A stretch of DNA of 64,000 nt from JANQEU01 sp965242805 (lineage in GTDB: Bacteria > Bacteroidota > Bacteroidia > Cytophagales > Cyclobacteriaceae): contig CBDETD010000002.1 of assembly GCA_965242805.1 (NCBI GenBank), forward strand, positions 62,001 to 126,000. The letters are read 5' to 3'. The position numbers and the translations under genes are program-made. Within the stretch, counting starts at the first letter, position 1. Each line of letters starts with the position of its first letter. The notes under the pieces were generated by a model, which searched no databases, was not told the origin of the DNA, and saw only the letters and a program-made list of their open reading frames with translations. Positions 52,182 to 60,200 of the stretch are shown here, piece after piece.

Positions 52182-53225
52182 ATGGGACGAATTTTAGATA
52201 GCGGAGTTTTCAAAGATTTACGAATGAGACCTGGGTTTGGCTCGTTCATGCAGCCCACCACTGAGCGACTCCGATTCATAAAACAACTGGGGGTAGATGA
52301 CATATTATTGAATATGTATCGGAACAATCTTATCGACACGGATTATGATACACTTCCATTACCTGGTGACAACCAATGGGAATTTTCGGACCTCCTTTTA
52401 TTACGTAAGAAAGTTGAAGATGGTGGGCTTCGTTTACTGGCATTGGAAAACATGCCATTTTCGTTTTATGATAAGATCATGATGGGTCAGCCGGGAAAGG
52501 AAATACAGTTGGAACATGTGAAGGCTACTATCTCCAACATGGGAAGAGCAGGTATCCCTGTTTTGGGATATGCCTGGACACCAAGTGGAGTTTGGAGATC
52601 CTCAATCACCTTCAAGATCAGGGGTGGTGCCGAGGCCATGAGCGTTGATCTAGAAGATTTTAAAAATGCACCATTAACGCATGATAGGATCTATACAGAA
52701 GTGGAGATGTGGGAAAATTATCAGTACTTTCTGGAAGCCGTTGTTCCCATCGCTGAAGAATCAGGAGTGACATTGGCGCTTCATCCTAATGATCCTCCAA
52801 CGGCAACATTGGGAGGGGTCCCTCAACTTATGCGAAGTTTTGATGCCTTCAAGAAAGCCATGCATTTGGTGGAGACGGAAAATCATGGGCTTCAATTTTG
52901 CCTGGGAAGCTGGTCAGAAATGGGAGAGGATCTTTACGGGGTAATGGATTATTTTGGTCCAATGAGGAAGTTGATTTATGTTCATTTTCAGGTAGTATCA
53001 GGTCCGGTACCAAAGTTTCATGAGATCTTTATTGACCAGCCCGGATACTATGACCCAGTGAAAATCTTAAATCGACTTAAAATACATGGATTTAATGGGA
53101 TGATCATGCCCGGACATGTGCCTAAAGTCGAGGGTGACGGTCCCTGGAAAGAAAGATCACGAGCCTTTACCATTGGGTACATCAAAGGCATTATGTCAGC
53201 CCTGGATCACGCTTCAACAGGATGA
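52182..53225 (+). CDS. Mannonate dehydratase-like TIM-barrel protein
   Basis: A 347-residue protein of the UxuA/mannonate-dehydratase family, which removes water from D-mannonate to give 2-keto-3-deoxygluconate in hexuronate breakdown. Family landmarks include RLLALENMPF, LGYAWTPSG, LALHPNDPP, LQFCLGSWSEMG, YVHFQVVSG and the terminal GFNGMIMPGHVPKVEGDGPW. I chose the ATG at 52182 (MGRILDSGVF); a frame opening 13 codons earlier has no family content. Its stop overlaps the next gene as ATGA. A close relative acting on another sugar acid remains possible. Confidence 0.8.
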   Translation: MGRILDSGVFKDLRMRPGFGSFMQPTTERLRFIKQLGVDDILLNMYRNNLIDTDYDTLPLPGDNQWEFSDLLLLRKKVEDGGLRLLALENMPFSFYDKIMMGQPGKEIQLEHVKATISNMGRAGIPVLGYAWTPSGVWRSSITFKIRGGAEAMSVDLEDFKNAPLTHDRIYTEVEMWENYQYFLEAVVPIAEESGVTLALHPNDPPTATLGGVPQLMRSFDAFKKAMHLVETENHGLQFCLGSWSEMGEDLYGVMDYFGPMRKLIYVHFQVVSGPVPKFHEIFIDQPGYYDPVKILNRLKIHGFNGMIMPGHVPKVEGDGPWKERSRAFTIGYIKGIMSALDHASTG

Positions 53226-54373
53226 TCCATCTTTACGGGATAACTTGGGATCATCCACGTGGATACGATTCGATCGTTGCTGTTTCAGAATTATTTAATA
53301 ATTCACAGGACAAATGCATATTGACATGGGAAAAGCGATCATTAAAGGATTTCGGGGATCAACCCATTGAAGAATTGGTCAACCGATTTGATCTTTTGAT
53401 GATCGACCATCCATTCATGGGAGAAGCAAGTGCCAAAAGGTTTTTAATCTCTCTTGAAAATGTTTTACCAAAGGCCTTCATCCATGAACAAGCTAAGCTT
53501 CATATAGGTCCATGTTTTAATAGCTATCACTATAATGATCGACAATATGCATTACCAATTGATGCATCAGCCCAATTCAGTGCATACAACCTCAAGAAAG
53601 TTTCTCCGAATGAACTACCGCAGGATTGGGGTGACTTCTCAAATTTTATGAAAGATCAAAGTTTCGCCAATATCGTAATTTGGCCATTGTGCCCTACAGA
53701 TTGTTGGTGTTCCTTTCTTACGATTGGTGCGCAGCATGCTCATCATGAAGGTCAAGAGTTGTTTGAAAAAGAGGGCATCAATCAATCTGTATCATGCAGG
53801 ACATTGGAGTTTTTCAGGGATTTGACGATCAATTTGGCCGATGTGTGCTGGCAACTAAATCCAATTCAATCACTTAATCTGATGTCGGATCCAAACAGGT
53901 ACTCTTATTCACCGCTTCTATTCGGCTACAGCAACTATTCACGGGATGGTAAGTATGTCAAATGGCAAGCTCCACTCAGTCTGGGTCATAAGCCAATTTC
54001 TCTTCTTGGTGGAGTTGGTATTGCCATATCATCCAAATGCCAACATCAGATGGATGCTGCGGATTTTATCCAATTCGCTTTAGATGAGAAACGATTAAAA
54101 CAGGAGTACTTTATTGCCGGAGGTCAACCTTCACTAAAGGTAGTTTGGGAATCAGTCGACATTAATTCCAAAGCCCTTGACTTTTTTGCTAGTACAAAAA
54201 ACACTATTGAAAATGCTTATACCCGACCACGAATTCCAGGATTCAATGTTTTTCAGGAAAGGGCCTCCAATATGCTTCATTCCGGATTTAGGTCACGATC
54301 CGTCAAATCAGTGGTCGATGAATTGGATCTGCTATATAAAACATTCTGTATCAATTATGATTCTCTTCCTTGA
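53222..54373 (+). CDS. Solute-binding-protein-like protein, no signal peptide
   Basis: A 383-residue protein that resembles family 1 extracellular sugar-binding proteins: DLLMIDHPFMGEA, YALPIDASAQFSAYNLKKVSPNELPQDWGDF and GGVGIAISSKCQHQMDAADFIQFALDEKRLKQEYFIAGGQPSL all occur in the expected order. But it begins directly at MIHLYGITWDHPRGYDSI, with no signal peptide or lipobox, so it should stay in the cytoplasm. No ABC permease or ATPase gene is near. It is translationally coupled to the dehydratase and may bind or deliver that enzyme's sugar acid. Its 3' end overlaps the convergent lipoprotein gene by 23 bases. Confidence 0.65.
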   Translation: MIHLYGITWDHPRGYDSIVAVSELFNNSQDKCILTWEKRSLKDFGDQPIEELVNRFDLLMIDHPFMGEASAKRFLISLENVLPKAFIHEQAKLHIGPCFNSYHYNDRQYALPIDASAQFSAYNLKKVSPNELPQDWGDFSNFMKDQSFANIVIWPLCPTDCWCSFLTIGAQHAHHEGQELFEKEGINQSVSCRTLEFFRDLTINLADVCWQLNPIQSLNLMSDPNRYSYSPLLFGYSNYSRDGKYVKWQAPLSLGHKPISLLGGVGIAISSKCQHQMDAADFIQFALDEKRLKQEYFIAGGQPSLKVVWESVDINSKALDFFASTKNTIENAYTRPRIPGFNVFQERASNMLHSGFRSRSVKSVVDELDLLYKTFCINYDSLP

Positions 54374-56669
54374 TTTCTAGCCCGTTTTCGTCGCTTACAA
54401 TTGAATAGAGCTTGTCTTGATGACGGATATGGTACATTGTACCTTTTATTCTTCTGGCCATTTCCGGTTTATAAAGAACCTCGTTTTCCATAAATCGGGG
54501 TTGGAAACCAAAGAATTCTCGAAGCATGATATTAGCAAAGCCAATTCCTGAAGCTGCGTCGCGAACGTGATAACCTCTTTCCGCTATTCGTACACGGGCA
54601 TTTTTATTTTCTTTGTCCTCTCCCCATAACTCATGTGCCTGTGCCCAATTGCCCTCCAATGTAACTGGGTAAATGTCCCTGTAGAACTTTTCAGCTCTGG
54701 ATGTAAAACCCATTTCCCACATAGCTTCCATAGTGTTTAAGGGCCAGCCATCATAAGCTCCCAGTGGACCGTGATCGGGTCTGTCGGAATTAACTGCAGC
54801 AGGATCAGTCAATGACTGGGCACGCATCCATGTGTCAGTAAGTAATTCGTTTTCTACGAAATCCATCATGTGGTCTTTCATTTCTTCGGTGAGATCCTCA
54901 GCCAGATAGCGCCCAATGAAATGAAAATCAAGTGTATGGCGTATCTCAACTTTCTCATCATCTGGGAAAAGGCTATACCAGGTTCCATCCCCAGCATAAA
55001 GCTTTAAAATACGTTGAGCCATTTCGACTGCATCATTCCTTATTATCTGTGATTTTTCGATGTTGCCAAGTTTTTCATACATTTCAGCCAGGCGTCGCAT
55101 CATACCAACATATCCTGCATTAAATGATGGCACAATATGGATGTAGGTGGGCACAGCCTCCAACAGCAACCATGGGTCGTCACCAAAGTCCGCCAAATTG
55201 TATTGCTCACCTTGATACCCAGGCTGACCTTTTTTGACAAGGCCCTTCCAGTTGTAGGCCATGTCCTCCATATGGGACAGGATAGACTTTCCGTTCACGA
55301 CTTCATCCAGGAAGTCATAATCCGCCGTCACTACCAGGTACTCAAACAACATCTGAAAGATTGCCCAGTAATTTGCCACGTACCCGTTTCCTACACCTTT
55401 TCCCAGGAAATAGTCTCGACCGTAGTATTTGTTGATGTCAATCGTGAGCCAACCTAATAGATTTTCCTTCATGACTTCCGGGTCTGTCACCGCTCCGATC
55501 GTCCTCCAGGACGTAGTATCCCAATAAAACATGATAGAAGGTCCCCATCTCGGCCCACCTGTCAATACCACCCGATCCATAACAGGAAGATTGTTGTGTG
55601 TTAGGTATAGCATGGTTAATGGACTGGTATAGTAGACCCGGCGAGCTTGCAGGTCATTAGTTTCAAGTATTGGAAAATTTCCCGACCAAAAATCATTGTT
55701 TGGAGTGAATAATTTAGCCCATTTTGTTTCCCAATCGGTCTTCACTTTGACAAAGCTCCGTTCGAAATCCTCTGCCCATTTTGATGCCTTTTCATTGACT
55801 ATTTCTCCATCATCTCCGAATGCCATGACATATGAAAGAGTCACGGATGAGTTGGCGGGGATCTCAAAACTCCATTTTGCAATTGCCCCACTTGAATGGG
55901 TCGATAGTAGTTGTGGGACTTCTGAAAAGGCAAATACAGTATGAGAAGAGGAGTTTTTGTCTTTAATGACTACCGAATGGTTCCTTATCGAGGTCACATA
56001 CAAATCAGAATTCAGAATAGCGGAGTCATTCGGCCAGTTACTTTCGTCATTTCGCATTTCTCCGATATTGTCTCTTACAAGCTTCAATTCGTCCCAGTTT
56101 TGAATGAACCTCTGCAATAAATTGTCAGTAAAGAGTTCCGCCCTGTTTCCACGTATGGATGGAAGGGGGTACCACCACTGCCAGTCAATATCATACTTAC
56201 TAATAAAACCAATCACATCCTGTTCCACTTCAATTTCTATTTCTTCGTCAGACTGGTTAGTGAACGTGACGCTCCATAGCATACCTCCATCATCAAATAC
56301 CATCCGTGTATTGGAGGCTATCTCCAATTTTTCTATGGTTGCTTTACGTTCTGTTCCAAAAATGCTCCAACGATACTGTTGAGTTATAGGAATTTGACCA
56401 TTGACTTTCATTATGCCAGTGTGATATCCACCGGAATACGGGGCTGACGCAAGCCAGGATATTGAAGTTAGATCCCGGTTGACCATGGCCTGACCTCTGA
56501 AGTTTCGAAGTGAAGGAAGATTGGCGATCGTATCACTACTGATCCAAATGCTGGACATTTCAGCCAGAGTTGGTACAATCTGTGTCAACTGCTTACGGTC
56601 TTCATTCTCTCTGCAGGAGAATAAAGTGAATAAGAAAACGATAATAACGATCTTGAGTAAGGAATTCAC
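54351..56669 (-). CDS. Six-hairpin glycosidase-like lipoprotein (copy 2)
   Basis: A 772-residue exported protein with lipobox LFSC (Cys19). An N-terminal beta-sandwich (about 30-300) precedes a C-terminal alpha/alpha-barrel typical of six-hairpin glycosidases: VVLTGGPRWGPSIMFYWDTTSW (368-388), YVANYWAIFQMLFEYL, VPTYIHIVPSFNAGYVGMMRRLAEMY and RPDHGPLGAYDGWPLNTMEAMWEMGF. The pattern is closest to clan GH-G/GH63-like folds, but I cannot fix the family number. Its ATG overlaps the stop of the paralog upstream by four bases. Likely surface glycan hydrolase. Confidence 0.68.
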   Translation of the reverse strand: MNSLLKIVIIVFLFTLFSCRENEDRKQLTQIVPTLAEMSSIWISSDTIANLPSLRNFRGQAMVNRDLTSISWLASAPYSGGYHTGIMKVNGQIPITQQYRWSIFGTERKATIEKLEIASNTRMVFDDGGMLWSVTFTNQSDEEIEIEVEQDVIGFISKYDIDWQWWYPLPSIRGNRAELFTDNLLQRFIQNWDELKLVRDNIGEMRNDESNWPNDSAILNSDLYVTSIRNHSVVIKDKNSSSHTVFAFSEVPQLLSTHSSGAIAKWSFEIPANSSVTLSYVMAFGDDGEIVNEKASKWAEDFERSFVKVKTDWETKWAKLFTPNNDFWSGNFPILETNDLQARRVYYTSPLTMLYLTHNNLPVMDRVVLTGGPRWGPSIMFYWDTTSWRTIGAVTDPEVMKENLLGWLTIDINKYYGRDYFLGKGVGNGYVANYWAIFQMLFEYLVVTADYDFLDEVVNGKSILSHMEDMAYNWKGLVKKGQPGYQGEQYNLADFGDDPWLLLEAVPTYIHIVPSFNAGYVGMMRRLAEMYEKLGNIEKSQIIRNDAVEMAQRILKLYAGDGTWYSLFPDDEKVEIRHTLDFHFIGRYLAEDLTEEMKDHMMDFVENELLTDTWMRAQSLTDPAAVNSDRPDHGPLGAYDGWPLNTMEAMWEMGFTSRAEKFYRDIYPVTLEGNWAQAHELWGEDKENKNARVRIAERGYHVRDAASGIGFANIMLREFFGFQPRFMENEVLYKPEMARRIKGTMYHIRHQDKLYSIVSDENGLEIKEENHN

Positions 56670-58993
56670 AGTATTTCTTCTTTCATACTCAAACCTTTGT
56701 TGTCGCTGGTGATGGTGTAAAGCTTTCCTCGGTAATTGACATTGTACATTCTGCCCTTAATACTCCGTTCCATGTTGGGTCTATCCAAAGGTCTGTCTTC
56801 CATGAACTGTGGAGCAAATCCAAAAAATTCCCGAAGCATTACATTGGCAAATCCGATCCCTGAGGCCGCCTCCCGTACACACATACCTCTTCTAGCAATC
56901 CTAACACGAGCATTTTGATTGTATTTGTTTTCTCCCCACAACTCTCTGGCCTGAGACCACGTGCCTTCGAGGGTTACCGGATAAATGGCCCTATAGAAAT
57001 CCATTGCCTTTTCAGGATAACCCATATGATAGAAAGCTTCCATGGTATTCAAAGGCCATCCGTCGTAGGCACCGAGAGGACCATGATCAGGTCGATCCGA
57101 ATTTTCGGCCTCGGGATCATCAATGGACTGTGCTCGCATCCAGGTTTTAGTAAGTAGCTCACTCTCAACAAAATCTATCATTTCTTCCTTCATCTCCCCT
57201 GTAAGCTCATCAGACATGTATCGACCCAGAAAGTGGAAGTCCAAAGTATGTCGAATTTCTACTCTCTCATTATTTGGGAAAAGGCTTGACCATGTGCCGT
57301 CACCAGCATATAATTGAAGGACTCGTTGTGCCATTTTGGATGCATCTTCTTTGATGCTATCGGCCTTTTCACTGTCACCAAGCTTTTGATAAATGTCGGA
57401 AAGTCGTTTCATCATTCCTACATACCCCGCATTAAATGCAGCCACAGTGTGAATGTATGTGGGGACGGCTTCCAGTAGCATACGAGGATTTGGCCCAAAA
57501 TCGGCCAACTTATATACTTCGTCTTCATATCCCGGTTGACCATACTTTGACAGGTTCTGCCAATTGTACGCCATGAATTCCATGTGTTTAAGTATGGTTT
57601 TATCATTGATCACTTCGTTCAGGAGGTCAAAATCTCCGGTGACCACCAGATATTCATGTAGCATTTGGAAAATGGCCCAGTAGTTGGCAGAATATCGATT
57701 TCCAACGCCCCGACCTCCAAGGTAATCCCTTCCATAGTACTTATCGATATCGATTGTAAGCCACCCTTTAAGATTTTCTATCATCATTTCAGGATCCGTA
57801 ATTGCCCCAATAGTTCTCCAGGATGTAGTATCCCAGAAGAACATGATTGAAGGACCCCAACTAGGACCTCCAGTAAGTACCACGCGATCCATAATCGGTA
57901 GATTGGTATGCATTAGGTAAAGCATGGTGAGTGGACTGTTGTAGTAAACCCTTCTCGCTAGAAGGTCATCCGTTTCCAATACAGGAAAATTTCCCGACCA
58001 AAAACCATTGTTCGGTGTGAACAGCTGCTCCCACTTCGCTTCCCAATGATTCTTTGTTTCTCTAAAGGTTTGGTTGAAAGATTTAATCCAATTGATCCCA
58101 TTTTGCAAAACCTCATTTTTGTCATCTGCCCATGACATCACGTAATTCAATTCAAAATCCGAACCTGCCGGAATAGCAACTTGCCATTGGACATTTGCCC
58201 CACTATTGAATTGGATAATTGTATCTGGATTGTGTGAAAACGAAAAAGAAGTCCTGGCTGTAGAGTTTCTATCTGAAACTATCAACTGCTGATCATCAAT
58301 TATCACAGTCTCATAAAAGCTGCAGTCCATAATTTCCTTATCTGATGGCCATGATTGATTTGTCACTGGCTGACCGATGTAGTCCCTCACATCTTTCTTT
58401 TCAAATAGATTTTCCTTAAAAGGTATGAGGAAATTCTCCTCAAATGTTTCGCGTTTGTTACTTCTTACAGACGGAAGGGGATACCACCATTGCCAGTGAG
58501 TGTCATACCTGCTAACAAACCCAATGAAATCCTGTGATAAATCGAATGAGATCTCCTGTGACGTGGGATTTTGAAATACAATTTTCCATTGAATCCCATT
58601 ACTTTCAAAGACCATCCTGGTTGAGCTTTGGATTTGCATTCCATTTGATTCTGACTTTCGTTCCACACCATATGCACTCCATTTATGTTGATCTGCCATC
58701 ACAGGTTTCCCATCAATTTTCATAATCCCGGTGTGATATCCACCAGAGTACGGAGCAGAAGCAAACCATGAAATGGAGATAAGGTCCCGATTGGTAATAG
58801 CCTGCGCTCGAAAATTCCTAATGGAAGGAAGAAAATCGATGGTGTCTCTGCTCATCCATACACTTGACATTTCATTGAGTGTGGGAATTATGTCGATAAT
58901 TTTTGATGAATTTGCGGACTCCTGACATGACATCAGCAGAAAACAAGGGATAGAAATGATGATCAGAACACTCCTAATCATGAGGTTAGTCAA
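56666..58993 (-). CDS. Six-hairpin glycosidase-like lipoprotein (copy 1)
   Basis: A 775-residue paralog of the gene downstream, with the same domain order and lipobox LMSC. Over the first 60 mature residues most positions match (PTLNEMSSVWMSRDTIDFLPSIRNFRA against PTLAEMSSIWISSDTIANLPSLRNFRG). The barrel motif VVLTGGPSWGPSIMFFWDTTSW is nearly the same. Candidate acidic catalytic residues in the two copies (the Asp of the YWD/FWD box and the Asp pair in DRPDHGPLGAYD) are conserved in both. It overlaps the DUF4185 stop by eight bases, so three genes form one operon. Confidence 0.68.
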   Translation of the reverse strand: MTNLMIRSVLIIISIPCFLLMSCQESANSSKIIDIIPTLNEMSSVWMSRDTIDFLPSIRNFRAQAITNRDLISISWFASAPYSGGYHTGIMKIDGKPVMADQHKWSAYGVERKSESNGMQIQSSTRMVFESNGIQWKIVFQNPTSQEISFDLSQDFIGFVSRYDTHWQWWYPLPSVRSNKRETFEENFLIPFKENLFEKKDVRDYIGQPVTNQSWPSDKEIMDCSFYETVIIDDQQLIVSDRNSTARTSFSFSHNPDTIIQFNSGANVQWQVAIPAGSDFELNYVMSWADDKNEVLQNGINWIKSFNQTFRETKNHWEAKWEQLFTPNNGFWSGNFPVLETDDLLARRVYYNSPLTMLYLMHTNLPIMDRVVLTGGPSWGPSIMFFWDTTSWRTIGAITDPEMMIENLKGWLTIDIDKYYGRDYLGGRGVGNRYSANYWAIFQMLHEYLVVTGDFDLLNEVINDKTILKHMEFMAYNWQNLSKYGQPGYEDEVYKLADFGPNPRMLLEAVPTYIHTVAAFNAGYVGMMKRLSDIYQKLGDSEKADSIKEDASKMAQRVLQLYAGDGTWSSLFPNNERVEIRHTLDFHFLGRYMSDELTGEMKEEMIDFVESELLTKTWMRAQSIDDPEAENSDRPDHGPLGAYDGWPLNTMEAFYHMGYPEKAMDFYRAIYPVTLEGTWSQARELWGENKYNQNARVRIARRGMCVREAASGIGFANVMLREFFGFAPQFMEDRPLDRPNMERSIKGRMYNVNYRGKLYTITSDNKGLSMKEEIL

Positions 58994-60152
58994 GTTTTAG
59001 CTGTATAAATCTGGGGCGATACAGGTTTGGTTTATCAAGGATATCACTCCAAAAATCAAATGAATTGATATTGTAGCTTATTAAAAGATAGCCCGTATCT
59101 GAAAGATGGGGATACCCTTTTGCATTGTAGGTGAAAAAATCCATGTCTTCATAAACTTCAGCGGTATTCCATATCTTCTTTATAGGGAAAAACGGACCGA
59201 TAGGAGAATTACCTATCTGTACAGCAACTTCCGTACTCAATCCCGAGATCTGGTATGTCAGAATGACCCTGCCATCCTTTGTTGGGGAAACACTCATTTC
59301 ATTGGATACATTTCGGGCTATGGGATATAGTGAGCCAATATCATTTCCCCATGAAAAACCACTCCAGTATTCCCATTTTTCAAAATCAAGAAAATCTTTA
59401 GGCGCGACACGACCCACAACCAATTCCTTGGCCTGTCCTCGCACGCCGTAGACATAAACAAATCCGTCTGGGTCAGGGGCTCCGGCCGAAGTCGTATTGA
59501 CGTATATCCCGCTTCCAAAGGTTGTTTCGATTCCTTCGTTCTTTAGAAACAGTGGGGTGTCAAATTGTTTATGATCCTCAAATGGTGGGTTGGAGTCTGG
59601 AGGTATCGCGATAAGGGTAGTCCCAACTTGCTCGAATCCGAAAACTGCACTCTCCGTATTTCTGATGCGGTATCCGAATATGTACAAAGTACTGTCATCG
59701 TCCACATTCACAAAGCCATCACCCAACCAATAGTAATCCCCAGGAGCTGTCTTTGGTGTTTTTGGGTCGAATATGGCATGATCCCTACCATCTTCTTTGG
59801 ACCAGTAGAAGTCGATGTTTTCAATGATGGGATCTTTACCCTTTAACAAAGCGACAGAATTATGTATCATGGTAAAGTCGCCTGATTTCAATCGCGAATC
59901 CTTAATATTTCCGATCATAGTGTCACTGAAAATCAAAAGAGACTTTGTATTTTCCGATGCAGTAATAAACTCTTTTCCATCCAGTGGGATCGCAAAGATC
60001 CCATCCCCACCAAACCATCCACTCTTATGGATAAACATCTTGTTCCAGTCCTCTCTTGATTCCACACGCTCACCAAACAAAGACTGACCCTCCGCAATGG
60101 ATGGGCATAAGATTAGATAGAATAAAAGTACACCTGTTAGTTTTCCGTACAT
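58986..60152 (-). CDS. Exported DUF4185-like five-bladed propeller protein
   Basis: A 388-residue exported protein with signal peptide 1-22 (ending AEGQ). Repeated segments such as KSGWFGGDGIFAIPL, LLIFSDTMIG, GDYYWLGDGFVNVDDDSTLYIFGYRI and VTYQISGLSTEVAVQIGNSPIGPF follow the DUF4185 pattern, a five-bladed propeller related to glycosidases. It is the first gene of the minus-strand operon with the two six-hairpin proteins and divergent from the sialate O-acetylesterase, so it most likely binds or cleaves the same glycan. Confidence 0.75.
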   Translation of the reverse strand: MYGKLTGVLLFYLILCPSIAEGQSLFGERVESREDWNKMFIHKSGWFGGDGIFAIPLDGKEFITASENTKSLLIFSDTMIGNIKDSRLKSGDFTMIHNSVALLKGKDPIIENIDFYWSKEDGRDHAIFDPKTPKTAPGDYYWLGDGFVNVDDDSTLYIFGYRIRNTESAVFGFEQVGTTLIAIPPDSNPPFEDHKQFDTPLFLKNEGIETTFGSGIYVNTTSAGAPDPDGFVYVYGVRGQAKELVVGRVAPKDFLDFEKWEYWSGFSWGNDIGSLYPIARNVSNEMSVSPTKDGRVILTYQISGLSTEVAVQIGNSPIGPFFPIKKIWNTAEVYEDMDFFTYNAKGYPHLSDTGYLLISYNINSFDFWSDILDKPNLYRPRFIQLKLD

Positions 60153-60156
60153 TCGA

Positions 60157-60176
60157 AATACAAATCGATTTGTATT
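60157..60176. promoter_or_regulatory. Perfect 20-bp palindrome in divergent promoter
   Basis: AATACAAATCGATTTGTATT is a perfect 20-base palindrome in the 48-base gap between the divergent DUF4185 and esterase genes, positioned to control both. Central CG with A/T-rich arms is common in LacI- and some GntR-type operators. It differs from the palindrome upstream of the gntR gene, so it may belong to another regulator. Confidence 0.65.
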
Positions 60177-60200
60177 AGTACAAGATAATAACTTAGTAGG

